From Candidatus Iainarchaeum sp. (GTDB lineage: Archaea > Iainarchaeota > Iainarchaeia > Iainarchaeales > JAAZKV01), in the NCBI GenBank assembly GCA_028701835.1, contig JAQVQA010000003.1, positions 5,673 to 40,168 of the forward strand: a DNA stretch of 34,496 bases. Reading direction: 5' to 3'. Below the pieces are notes generated by a model. It was not told the DNA's origin and did not search any database. It worked only from the letters and a program-made list of their open reading frames with translations. Made by a program: the position numbers and the translations under genes. Below are positions 24,146-31,540 of the stretch, in pieces. Each line of letters begins with the position of its first letter. Within the stretch, counting starts at the first letter, position 1.

Positions 24146-24343
24146 TTACCTGCTTAATCTTAGGGCAAATCTTCCTCTTCGAGTTATACCCATTTTTTTT
24201 GCTATTTCTGATTGTTCAGGATTTAGAACCATTACATATCCTCTCCAAAAAGTAGTGAATGCTTTTTCATTACAATTTGGACAAGTATCGCCTTCTTCAA
24301 GAATATATCTGCAATTTCTACAAGCTTTTTCTTTTAGAGCCAT
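24146..24343 (-). CDS. spt4: Transcription elongation factor Spt4 (Rpo subunit E'')
   Basis: 65 residues, with four zinc-binding cysteines in C-R-N-C and C-P-N-C, then WRGYVMVLNPEQSEIAKKMGI and the ending GRFALRLSR, which closely match archaeal Spt4. It pairs with Spt5 to hold the RNA polymerase clamp during elongation; spt5 is not in this window. GGGATGGG upstream serves as ribosome site. It lies 23 nt after rpo7, the usual archaeal order. Confidence 0.95.
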   Translation of the reverse strand: MALKEKACRNCRYILEEGDTCPNCNEKAFTTFWRGYVMVLNPEQSEIAKKMGITRRGRFALRLSR

Positions 24344-24366
24344 TTTCCCATCCCTCTTTTTAAAAT

Positions 24367-24984
24367 TTAATCTTTACTTTCTCCTTTACTTTTTTCTTTT
24401 CTAGCTGTTTTCTCTTCTTTTGAACCTTTTTTATTTTTTTCTCCTTTTTCATCTATTTTTCCCCAATCAGCTTTTCCAAGGAAAGGTTGTCTCATAGTTA
24501 ATCCTATCTTTGAACTTGAAGTATCTCCTCTTAGAGAGATTGTTACAAGTCTAGCTAAAACATTATCTTCAGGCACTAACTTTTTATCAGTCTTTTTGCC
24601 TAAAAAACCAGGTAATTTTGAATCATAGTTTATGTAGTCATCCATTATTTGACTCACGTGAATTAATCCTTCAATTGGACCTATTCTTACAAATGCACCA
24701 AATTCAGTTGCTTCAGTTATTGTTCCCCTCACAACTTCTTGAACATTTGGTTTGTAAGTAAGCATTTCTATTTCTGCTTCATAGTAAGCTGCACCGTCTC
24801 CAGGTATAACGTGTCCGTCCCCTACTTTCCCTATTCCTGTTACCGAAATTATTACACCATACTCGTCTCCTATTCTTCCTTCATAATCTTCTCTACAAAT
24901 ATCAAGTAGTGAGTCTTTAATGTTAGTACCAAGTTTCTTTGGTTGCACTCTTACTTTATCCATTATTTTTGTTTTGTAGAACAT
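24367..24984 (-). CDS. rpo7: DNA-directed RNA polymerase subunit Rpo7 (RpoE')
   Basis: 205 residues. The N-terminal RNP-like domain (about 1-80, with GRIGDEYGVIISVTGIGKVGDG) is followed by an S1 OB-fold (about 83-165, with VVRGTITEATEFGAFVRIGPIEGLIHVSQIMDDY). Together with Rpo4 it forms the polymerase stalk that guides nascent RNA. The C-terminal 30 residues are a low-complexity Lys/Glu tail beyond the usual family length of about 180-190. Ribosome site GGTGAG precedes the ATG. A 171-nt gap with two alternative hairpins separates it from the upstream PIN gene. Confidence 0.95.
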   Translation of the reverse strand: MFYKTKIMDKVRVQPKKLGTNIKDSLLDICREDYEGRIGDEYGVIISVTGIGKVGDGHVIPGDGAAYYEAEIEMLTYKPNVQEVVRGTITEATEFGAFVRIGPIEGLIHVSQIMDDYINYDSKLPGFLGKKTDKKLVPEDNVLARLVTISLRGDTSSSKIGLTMRQPFLGKADWGKIDEKGEKNKKGSKEEKTARKEKSKGESKD

Positions 24985-25027
24985 TTGCTCACCTTCAATA
25001 TAAAAATTTTTAAAATCGTTTTTTCAA

Positions 25028-25068
25028 GCCTTATCCCTAAGGCGTGATTAATTAATTAACAAAACGCC
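25028..25068 (-). promoter_or_regulatory. Overlapping alternative hairpins in the leader of rpo7
   Basis: GCCTTA (25028-25033) pairs perfectly with TAAGGC (25038-25043), loop TCCC. GGCGT (25041-25045) can instead pair with ACGCC (25064-25068). The two stems share 25041-25043 and exclude each other. They lie 44-84 nt before the rpo7 start in a 171-nt gap that otherwise holds no gene. Confidence 0.4.
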
Positions 25069-25155
25069 ATGTTTAAAAACCATCACTTTTAATCAAAAAA
25101 ACTGTAAATTATTAGCACTCTTAAATGCAATTATTCAATTTTTAGAATAATTAAT

Positions 25156-25548
25156 CTACTCTTCAAGTATGTCGCTTGTATCAATATAAGTTAAACTTCG
25201 TATAAATACTGTTTTTCCTCCCTTTTGATGCACTTTTTTTCTTAATTCTTTATCATTTGTCGCAATAACATACTCTTTGCTTAGTTTAATCAATTCGTCA
25301 TCAACTGAATTAATTTCACTTTCAATAATTTTTAGATTATTGATTTTTATTATTTGTTCGACGAGAGAAACTTCTTTTTTTATTTTTTTATCACTTTTAC
25401 CAAGCCCTTGTAATTCAAAGAGCACTCTTGATAGAGTAAAAAATTCTATAGGAAGTTTTTCTTTTAATTGCTCTAAAGCAAATATTTTGTTTCTCACCAT
25501 TGAAAGGAAAAAATTTGTATCAATTATTATCTTTATTTTTTTAACCAC
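25156..25548 (-). CDS. PIN-domain ribonuclease (Fcf1/Utp24-like)
   Basis: 130 residues from a GTG preceded by AAGTGAA. PIN acidic residues are visible in IIIDTNFFLS (first Asp), E near LFELQGLG, D in SVDDELIKL and D in IATNDKELRKK, ending in KTVFIRSLTYID. The length and position between aIF2 gamma and Rpo7 match the archaeal single-domain PIN protein related to Fcf1/Utp24, implicated in rRNA processing. No antitoxin gene is adjacent, so a VapC toxin role is unlikely. Confidence 0.88.
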   Translation of the reverse strand: MVKKIKIIIDTNFFLSMVRNKIFALEQLKEKLPIEFFTLSRVLFELQGLGKSDKKIKKEVSLVEQIIKINNLKIIESEINSVDDELIKLSKEYVIATNDKELRKKVHQKGGKTVFIRSLTYIDTSDILEE

Positions 25549-25596
25549 TTAATTCACTTTAATGTAAATAAATATTTTTTTTAAAAAAATTTTTTA

Positions 25597-27102
25597 TTAA
25601 ATTATTTCACCGTATGCAACTAGTCTCCATTGCCCGTTAATGTTTTTACTTATAGCAACTTTTTCTCCTTTTTCGGCAATTGCTTCATTCTTTAAATTTA
25701 GTGTAACTGTTTTTGAATCAGTTTTTGTAACAAATCCTATTACAGTGTTTGTTCCAACTGTCATTACTAAAGGTTCAGTTACTTTAATTACAATTTTTTG
25801 TATTGAATTTTCTGTTTCACTTTGTTTAGACAATCCACTAGATTTTAATTGATTTTTTGAATTTTGACCTAACATTCTCTCAAACATATTATAATTTATT
25901 CTCAATTCTTTTACAGGTAAGGGTATTATTCCTGGTTTTGAAGCGATTTGTCCTCGTAGTTGATCGTTTTGAGCTACACTCGGATCAAGGTCTGTTCCTA
26001 TTGCAATTAATCCTCCTGCATGTGCTTCTTTAACTAATCCGCTTGATGTTGATATGCTTTCTACTTTTACTAGAGTTTTTCCTTTCAATCCTGGATTTAA
26101 TTCTATTAAATCACCAATAGCTATTTTTCCTTGAGTTATGCTTCCCCCAATAATTGCTCCTTTTAGATTTTTTGGTAGGGTTCCAGGTTTATTTATATCA
26201 AAGCTTCTCGCAATATACATTTTTAGGGGCTTTGTTTCATCAAATTTTGGATTAGGAATATTTGTTTCAATAGCTTCAATTAAGGAGTCAATATTTACGT
26301 TAAATGTTGCCGCTGTTGGTATTATAGGGGCTTTAGTGTAACCATAATCATCAAGAAATTTTCTAATTGAATTATAATTTTCAATTGCTTGTTCTTTTGT
26401 TATTAAATCCACTTTGTTTTGAGCAACTACAATATTTTCTACTCCTGCAAATTTTAATGCCATTAAGTGTTCTATTGTTCTTGGTTGTGGACACATTTCG
26501 TTTGCAGCAATTACAAGAACTGCTCCATTCATTAAAGCTGCTCCTGAAAGCATTGTAGTCATTAGTGTTTCGTGTCCTGGCGCATCAACAAAACTTACAT
26601 TTCTTTTTGAAATTACTCTAACTTTTTGTCCTTGGTACTCTGGCGTATTTGAATAAATGATTCCGTTTGGAGTTTCTAGTTTGTAAAATGTTACGTCAGC
26701 ATAACCTAATCTTATTGAGATTCCTCTCTTCATTTCCTCGCTGTGAGTATCACACCATTTCCCAGATATTGCTCTAGTTAATGATGTTTTACCATGATCA
26801 ACGTGTCCAATCATCCCAATGTTTATTTCGGATTGTTGGTTATTCTTTTTTTCATTATTTTCTTCAATTATTTTCTTTTCTTCATTATTTAGAAAATTTT
26901 CTTTTTTATCAGTTAAAATAGTTTCTTTTTTTTGTTTCTTGATTTTTACTTCTTTTGGGGGAGAGAGAGGCGTTTTTTCTTTAGCCTCTTTAACCTTTTT
27001 TACTCTCACTTTTTTTTCAGTTAAAGAAGTCTTCAAAAGAGAGGCATTTTCTTTAAGAATTTTTTTGTTATCATTTTCTTTTATCGATTTTTTCACAGCC
27101 AC
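25597..27102 (-). CDS. eif2g: Translation initiation factor aIF2 subunit gamma
   Basis: 501 residues. From about residue 93 it is a full aIF2 gamma GTPase: GHVDHGKTSL (G1), RGISIRLGYAD (switch), DAPGHE (G3), NKVDL (G4), then domains II and III ending WRLVAYGEI. It delivers initiator Met-tRNA to the small subunit with the alpha and beta subunits. Two oddities: an N-terminal Lys/Glu-rich extension of about 92 residues beyond the usual length, and the zinc-knuckle region after GYAD, which lacks all the usual cysteines. The GTG start is supported by GGTGAA upstream. It lies 37 nt after S6e. Confidence 0.95.
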   Translation of the reverse strand: MAVKKSIKENDNKKILKENASLLKTSLTEKKVRVKKVKEAKEKTPLSPPKEVKIKKQKKETILTDKKENFLNNEEKKIIEENNEKKNNQQSEINIGMIGHVDHGKTSLTRAISGKWCDTHSEEMKRGISIRLGYADVTFYKLETPNGIIYSNTPEYQGQKVRVISKRNVSFVDAPGHETLMTTMLSGAALMNGAVLVIAANEMCPQPRTIEHLMALKFAGVENIVVAQNKVDLITKEQAIENYNSIRKFLDDYGYTKAPIIPTAATFNVNIDSLIEAIETNIPNPKFDETKPLKMYIARSFDINKPGTLPKNLKGAIIGGSITQGKIAIGDLIELNPGLKGKTLVKVESISTSSGLVKEAHAGGLIAIGTDLDPSVAQNDQLRGQIASKPGIIPLPVKELRINYNMFERMLGQNSKNQLKSSGLSKQSETENSIQKIVIKVTEPLVMTVGTNTVIGFVTKTDSKTVTLNLKNEAIAEKGEKVAISKNINGQWRLVAYGEII

Positions 27103-27139
27103 TCTTTATTCACCTTCTTTATTTAACTCACTTTTTATT

Positions 27140-27613
27140 TTAGTGCTTGGGTTTCTTTACTCCACTTCCAAGTTCTGCACTACCTGCTTTTTCAAGACTT
27201 TGTTTAATCATTCTTTCTTTTGCACTTAAAGCATCGTCTCCTTCAGGCCCTTTCTTTGCAAGTACTTTAGATACATCAACTGTACCGACTTTTGTAATAA
27301 CAACATTTAATTGTGCAATTTCTTTGCTTACAGTACTTCCTCTTACTGAAACTCTTTTTCGTTCACCTTTTTTGCTTGCTTTAAAACCTGCAGCGCTTTT
27401 AGTAAGTATTCTTCTTCTTACTGTCCCAACAATTGATTGATTCATCGGGAAACCGTCTTTGTCACTTCCACCAGTTATTTTTGCTTCGTACCCTGGTAAA
27501 CCAATTTCGTCAAGTTTTATAACTTCCCCCATTTTTTTACCTGTGAATACTTCTTCTTCTGTACTAGCCATATAGGCTTTGCCTGTTTTTTGGTCGCTCA
27601 CCACTACTTTCAT
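27140..27613 (-). CDS. rps6e: Ribosomal protein S6e (eS6)
   Basis: 157 residues. S6e signature: MKVVVSDQKTGKAY, G-x-x-YEAKITGGSDKDGFPM, then VRRRIL and KASKKGERKRVSVRG. The C-terminus is longer and more charged than the shortest archaeal forms. It is a small-subunit ribosomal protein, transcribed between IF2 and aIF2 gamma. GGGGAG precedes the ATG. Confidence 0.95.
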   Translation of the reverse strand: MKVVVSDQKTGKAYMASTEEEVFTGKKMGEVIKLDEIGLPGYEAKITGGSDKDGFPMNQSIVGTVRRRILTKSAAGFKASKKGERKRVSVRGSTVSKEIAQLNVVITKVGTVDVSKVLAKKGPEGDDALSAKERMIKQSLEKAGSAELGSGVKKPKH

Positions 27614-27669
27614 TTTTTCTCCCCCTAATTATGTGATACGTATTAACAATTTTGTCATTCGCAACGCTT

Positions 27670-29421
27670 TTATTCCTCTTCTTCAGTTGTTTTTTGCTTA
27701 CTTTTTATAATTTCAAGCAATTCTTTTTCATCTTCATTTAAGTCAGTTAAATATTTTGCTAGATTAGCATAGTGTTTAATTGGAATACAAGAATATAATT
27801 TATCTCCTTCAAATAAATTTCTTCCAATATTAGCCCCTTCAATCGATACGGCCAATTCTTCTCCACTCTTAGCTTCTTTAACACTCTTCCCCTCTGATTG
27901 TATTCCATCTATTTTTCCTATTACTTCACCTTCTTTGTTCATTACTTTCCAACCTTCTCTTAATTTGCCAATATTAATTTTTACTCCAACTATTGCAGGT
28001 TTATTATTTCTAAAAACTTTTCCTCTAATTAATTCAAATTCAACAGGCATAACTAAACAAGCTATTTCGCTTTGTTTTTCTAATCTCTTTTTTTCTTCAA
28101 CCCAATTTTTATAATTTTCAATTAAATGATAAATTACATTCTCATTAAATATTTTTATTTCTCTTTTATCAGCTTCGATTTGTGCATCCGAATCTATTTG
28201 GACATTAAATCCAAGTACTACTCCAAGCAATGGATCTTGTGCTTGTAGAGAAGAAGCTTCCATAACATCTTTTCTAGTAATATTTCCTATTTGTGCTTTT
28301 CTTAGAGTATAACCTTCTTTATTTAATAAATTCATCATTGCTTCAAGAGAACCTATTGCATCTGCTTTGAATATTAATCCATTAATGTCTGCTTCAATAC
28401 TGTGTTCTCTTAATTCGGTTTGTAATTCATCAACTTCTTTCCCAGTCCTTATTTGGGTTAGGGTTGAACCTGCTAAAACTTCTTCTAGTTTAGGCGCAGA
28501 TATTTTTACTCCACAAGCAGCTGATACACTTTTAACTGAAGTAAATTTGTCTTTTGTTGAACGAATTTCTTGCATTGGTTTGGGTTGGAGTAAAATTCTT
28601 ATTTTAGTTTGAATAACCCCATTTTTTCCAAGGACCGCAATATCATCATTAACATTTAATGTCCCTTGGTATAATAATACATCAATTGTTTTTCCAAGAC
28701 CTTTTTCTTCTTTTGATTCAAGGACTGCTGCTTTTGCACATTCTTCAAAACTAATTTCAAGTTTTTTTTCCAAGTATTTTTGCGAGAGTCCAGCAAGTAA
28801 AGTAATTAATTCTGCTAACCCTTCTTTTGTGTGAGCAGAGCAAGGCACCATAGGAATTTGTTTTCCAAAAGCACACCTATCATATCTCTCACCCTCAAAC
28901 CCATACTTATATAATTCCCCAACAATAGTGTATAATTTTTCATCAAACAATTGTTTGCTTCTATCATTGTGAGTATTTAAATTATCAATAAAGTTCCCTT
29001 CTTTTGAAGAGTAAAAATTTAGTAAATCTATTTTCGTTAAAGCAATTACAAATGGAACTTTATAAGCTTTTAATATTTCAATCGCTTCTACTGTTTGGGG
29101 TTGTATTCCTTGAGTTATGTCAATCACTAAAATTGCTAAATCCGCTATACCCCCACCCCTCTTTCTAAGATTAGTAAATGCTTCGTGACCAGGAGTATCA
29201 ATGAACAATAACCCGGGAATAGTTAAATTAAAACCAAATTTTTTTATTAGAGAACCAGCAACACTAAGAATCGCATCAATAGGAACTTCAGTCGCACCAA
29301 TGTGCTGAGTTATTGCCCCCTCTTCTTTAAAAGCTACTCTAGTATTTCTAATCGCATCAAGAAGGGATGTTTTGCCATGATCAACATGCCCCAAAACAGT
29401 TATTATTGGTTGTCTTATCAT
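27670..29421 (-). CDS. infB: Translation initiation factor IF-2 (aIF5B)
   Basis: 583 residues, typical of archaeal aIF5B without the long bacterial N-terminus. GTPase motifs are GHVDHGKTSLLDAI (G1), IGATEVP (switch), DTPGHEAFTNLR (G3) and TKIDLL (G4), followed by domain II, the Rossmann-like domain III and the C-terminal IF2_N-like barrel ending near HYANLAKYL. It promotes ribosomal subunit joining. Asp/Glu-rich C-terminus (KTTEEEE). It sits 19 nt after the NDK-like gene in the L7Ae-led operon. Confidence 0.96.
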   Translation of the reverse strand: MIRQPIITVLGHVDHGKTSLLDAIRNTRVAFKEEGAITQHIGATEVPIDAILSVAGSLIKKFGFNLTIPGLLFIDTPGHEAFTNLRKRGGGIADLAILVIDITQGIQPQTVEAIEILKAYKVPFVIALTKIDLLNFYSSKEGNFIDNLNTHNDRSKQLFDEKLYTIVGELYKYGFEGERYDRCAFGKQIPMVPCSAHTKEGLAELITLLAGLSQKYLEKKLEISFEECAKAAVLESKEEKGLGKTIDVLLYQGTLNVNDDIAVLGKNGVIQTKIRILLQPKPMQEIRSTKDKFTSVKSVSAACGVKISAPKLEEVLAGSTLTQIRTGKEVDELQTELREHSIEADINGLIFKADAIGSLEAMMNLLNKEGYTLRKAQIGNITRKDVMEASSLQAQDPLLGVVLGFNVQIDSDAQIEADKREIKIFNENVIYHLIENYKNWVEEKKRLEKQSEIACLVMPVEFELIRGKVFRNNKPAIVGVKINIGKLREGWKVMNKEGEVIGKIDGIQSEGKSVKEAKSGEELAVSIEGANIGRNLFEGDKLYSCIPIKHYANLAKYLTDLNEDEKELLEIIKSKQKTTEEEE

Positions 29422-29440
29422 TTTTACTCACTTCAAATTT

Positions 29441-29890
29441 TTATTTATTAAATTCTCTTGTAATTTCTTTAATACTTTTACTTAAAATTTCTTTCCTATC
29501 AATTTTTTTCAAAAAATAATTCCCGTCATTTTTTTCATTTTCAAAAATTTCGTTCTTTTCAAAAAAACGATTTATTTCATATTTTGCAGTTTCTTCATTT
29601 AAAGACACGTGTATATAATCATTAAATTCTTTCTTCAAATTTTGCCCAAAATTTATTGCATCACTGCCTTGGATTATTATTAATACGCAAGGAATTTTTT
29701 TTGCGTTAATTAATTCTTTTTTATTTTTCTCTTCTTGTTCTTCAATTAATTTTTTTTCAATCGAATGAATATCAAACAAACTTGTTTTTATTGAAACTAT
29801 TATTGCATTTTTTTCTTCAATTCTTTGAATAATTAAACCAAGTACTTTTTTTGCAAGTGCACTTGGCTTAACTATTATTAAATTCTTCAA
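29441..29890 (-). CDS. Degenerate nucleoside diphosphate kinase paralogue
   Basis: 149 residues from a TTG start preceded by GAGGCGAG. It aligns by eye with the upstream NDK: LIIVKPSALAKKVLGLIIQR against LVLIKPDGVQRGLTGEIIKR, then PCVLIIIQGSDAI against PVVALVLEGVDAV, then IHVSLNEETAKYEINRFF against VHASGTKEEAKNEIALWF. The catalytic His is kept (His94 versus His129 of NDK), as is Lys8. The segment equivalent to NDK residues about 93-125 is missing, including TTEPRVAPPGTIRGDYAHVS with its phosphate-contacting Arg residues. Kinase activity is therefore doubtful; a regulatory or subunit role is possible. Tandem duplication is the simplest origin. Confidence 0.75.
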   Translation of the reverse strand: MKNLIIVKPSALAKKVLGLIIQRIEEKNAIIVSIKTSLFDIHSIEKKLIEEQEEKNKKELINAKKIPCVLIIIQGSDAINFGQNLKKEFNDYIHVSLNEETAKYEINRFFEKNEIFENEKNDGNYFLKKIDRKEILSKSIKEITREFNK

Positions 29891-29907
29891 TTATTCTCGC
29901 CTCTTTT

Positions 29908-30441
29908 TTAATTAATCTTTCCTCGCATTGCTTTAATGTGTTCTGCCTTGTGATGAAGTATGTGTATGTCATGAACTGATGGATAATTGTGTAATTCTTC
30001 TGGAATAAACCATAAAGCAATCTCGTTTTTTGCTTCTTCTTTTGTTCCTGAAGCGTGTACAACATTTCTAACCGCTTGATTCACTTCATCAGAGTAGTGA
30101 AAACTAACATGCGCATAATCTCCCCTAATTGTTCCTGGAGGAGCTACTCTTGGTTCTGTTGTTCCACAAATTTTTCTAACTATTTCAACTGCATCTACTC
30201 CTTCAAGAACTAATGCAACAACTGGCCCCATTGTAATTAATTCCATTAAAGCATTGAACACTTTTTCTCCTCGCCTTGCTTTTATATCCGAGTAATGTTT
30301 TTCTGCAAATATTTCATTAATCCAAGTCATTTTCATTCCAACTATTTTGAGTCCAACATTCTCAAATCTCTTAATTATTTCTCCTGTTAATCCTCTTTGA
30401 ACCCCATCAGGTTTAATTAAAACTAGTGTCCTTTCAATCAT
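29908..30441 (-). CDS. ndk: Nucleoside diphosphate kinase
   Basis: 177 residues. MIERTLVLIKPDGVQRGL, the TEPRVAPPGTIRGDY segment and NVVHASGTKEEAKNEIALWF with active-site His129 are diagnostic. It transfers gamma-phosphate between nucleoside tri- and diphosphates. The typical NDK ends near the LWF motif; here a further 30 residues (HNYPSVHDIHILHHK) with several His form an extra C-terminal tail, as in several archaeal NDKs. Ribosome site GGTGAG lies 4 nt before the ATG. Its position behind L24e is standard in archaea. Confidence 0.95.
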   Translation of the reverse strand: MIERTLVLIKPDGVQRGLTGEIIKRFENVGLKIVGMKMTWINEIFAEKHYSDIKARRGEKVFNALMELITMGPVVALVLEGVDAVEIVRKICGTTEPRVAPPGTIRGDYAHVSFHYSDEVNQAVRNVVHASGTKEEAKNEIALWFIPEELHNYPSVHDIHILHHKAEHIKAMRGKIN

Positions 30442-30486
30442 ACTCTCACCAAGCCTTTTTTTTTAAATAAAATTAAAGAACAAGCT

Positions 30487-30720
30487 TTAATTTGCTTGTT
30501 CTTTTGTTTCTTGTTCGTGTTTTTCTTTTGCTGACATTAGTGTTTTCTTTAGTTTTATGTGCGCTTCAGTCCATTTTGTTTTTACTGGTTTTCTTTTCAA
30601 AACTAATTGGTTTTTTTCGCACTTGTTTGAACAAAAGTAAAACACTGTGCCTTCTTTTTTAGCGTATAATTTTCCTCCACCTAGTGGGAGTTCCTTACCG
30701 CAAAAACTGCACTTAACCAT
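30487..30720 (-). CDS. rpl24e: Ribosomal protein L24e (eL24)
   Basis: 77 residues, with zinc-ribbon cysteines in C-S-F-C (VKCSFCGKELPLGGG) and C-S-N-K-C (FYFCSNKCEKN), followed by RKPVKTKWTEAH, all characteristic of archaeal L24e. Ribosome site GGTGAG. The C-terminal Lys/Glu extension is modest. Organised as S28e-L24e-NDK, the standard archaeal gene string. Confidence 0.95.
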   Translation of the reverse strand: MVKCSFCGKELPLGGGKLYAKKEGTVFYFCSNKCEKNQLVLKRKPVKTKWTEAHIKLKKTLMSAKEKHEQETKEQAN

Positions 30721-30733
30721 TTTTTACTCACCT

Positions 30734-30946
30734 TCACCTTGTCTTAATTTCTTTTGCTTCTCTTTCAGTGTCTAGAAGAATTATTATGTCTCCTTTTTGT
30801 ACACTACCCCTTGCATTTCTTCTCTTTACTCTTCCTTTTTCAGGTCCATCCATTATTTTGCAGAGGATTTGTGTTACTTCTCCGTGAACACCGGTTTTTT
30901 TTACAACTTCAACAATTTCTGCTGGAGTTCCTCTCTCGTCACCCAT
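30734..30946 (-). CDS. rps28e: Ribosomal protein S28e (eS28)
   Basis: 70 residues. The pattern PAEIVEVVKKTGVHGEVTQ, then MDGPEKGRVKRRNARGSVQKGDIIILLDTEREA, matches S28e throughout. Starts at ATG with GAGGGATG upstream. It lies 17 nt after L7Ae and is part of the same operon. Confidence 0.96.
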   Translation of the reverse strand: MGDERGTPAEIVEVVKKTGVHGEVTQILCKIMDGPEKGRVKRRNARGSVQKGDIIILLDTEREAKEIKTR

Positions 30947-30963
30947 TATTCATCCCTCCACAA

Positions 30964-31323
30964 TTACTTTTTTAATTCAGCAATTTTTTTTGCTAATTCT
31001 TTAATATCATTCTCAGCATCTGATTCAATTATTGCAATTGATGCAGTTGCTGTTCTTAACCCAGCTTTTTCACCAAGTTCTTTTCTTGTTGCAATATAAC
31101 TATAAGGAATATTTTTTTCTTCGCACAAGATTGGTAAGTGCATTACTACTTCAGCTGGACTAACATCCTCTGCTATTACTACTAGCTTTGCTACTCCTCT
31201 CTCAATTGCTTTAGTTACTTCATTTATTCCTGCTTTAATTTTTCCTTTCTTTGATTTTTCAACTATACTAACAGTCTCGTCTCTTAACTCGTCTGTTAGC
31301 TCTACTTTCACATATGCCGCCAT
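30964..31323 (-). CDS. rpl7ae: Ribosomal protein L7Ae (eL8), kink-turn binding protein
   Basis: 119 residues. Conserved KAGINEVTKAIERGVAKLVVIAEDVSPAEVVMHLP, CEEKNIPYSY and KKELGEKAG-like segment (RKELGEKAGL) identify L7Ae. It binds kink-turns in rRNA, box C/D and H/ACA guide RNAs, and RNase P RNA. It heads the translation operon and has a strong ribosome site GGAGGAG. Unusually for this window, it is preceded by a leader of about 180 nt with several perfect hairpins, so autogenous control through a kink-turn is possible (inference). Confidence 0.96.
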   Translation of the reverse strand: MAAYVKVELTDELRDETVSIVEKSKKGKIKAGINEVTKAIERGVAKLVVIAEDVSPAEVVMHLPILCEEKNIPYSYIATRKELGEKAGLRTATASIAIIESDAENDIKELAKKIAELKK

Positions 31324-31502
31324 TAAAATCTCCTCCGCGTCAATTGTCTAAAGAATCAGCATTTAGAAATTAGAGTATGTTACTCTTTCTCCTCGGCTGA
31401 CTTTCAAACATCAGCTTCATTGGCAATAAATTAACACAAAAAGCGAACTTTTTGTGACAGTCAAAATCCATTTTGGACTTCTCCTTAGCCTTAGAAACTA
31501 TG
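31324..31502 (-). promoter_or_regulatory. Structured 5' leader of the L7Ae operon
   Basis: In transcription order: GTC-C-AAAA / TTTT-GAC hairpin (31478-31460, loop TGGA, one bulge), a perfect 9-bp hairpin CACAAAAAG-ttcg-CTTTTTGTG (31456-31435), GCTGA/TCAGC (31415-31396, 10-nt loop), and AGAGTA-aca-TACTCT (31386-31372). The Shine-Dalgarno GGAGGAG follows. No ORF is evident. Confidence 0.6.
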
Positions 31503-31522
31503 AAATAATTTCCCCTTAGAAA

Positions 31523-31534
31523 CCTTTAAAAAGG
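31523..31534 (-). promoter_or_regulatory. Promoter of the L7Ae-led operon
   Basis: The minus-strand sequence CCTTTTTAAAGG provides a TATA-like core 7 nt after the end of the truncated ATPase. It predicts transcription from about 31502 and leaves a leader of about 180 nt before the L7Ae ATG. Confidence 0.5.
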
Positions 31535-31540
31535 TGGTTT

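Noticed and set aside
31324-31430. Box C/D or H/ACA guide RNA in the L7Ae leader
   Set aside because: CTGA occurs twice and an ACA follows a small hairpin, but no good C box or pseudouridylation pocket is present.
31324-31502. RNase P or SRP RNA upstream of L7Ae
   Set aside because: A GGAGAAGTCC stretch recalls RNase P region I, but the other conserved regions and the SRP helix-8 motif are absent. A leader is the simpler reading.
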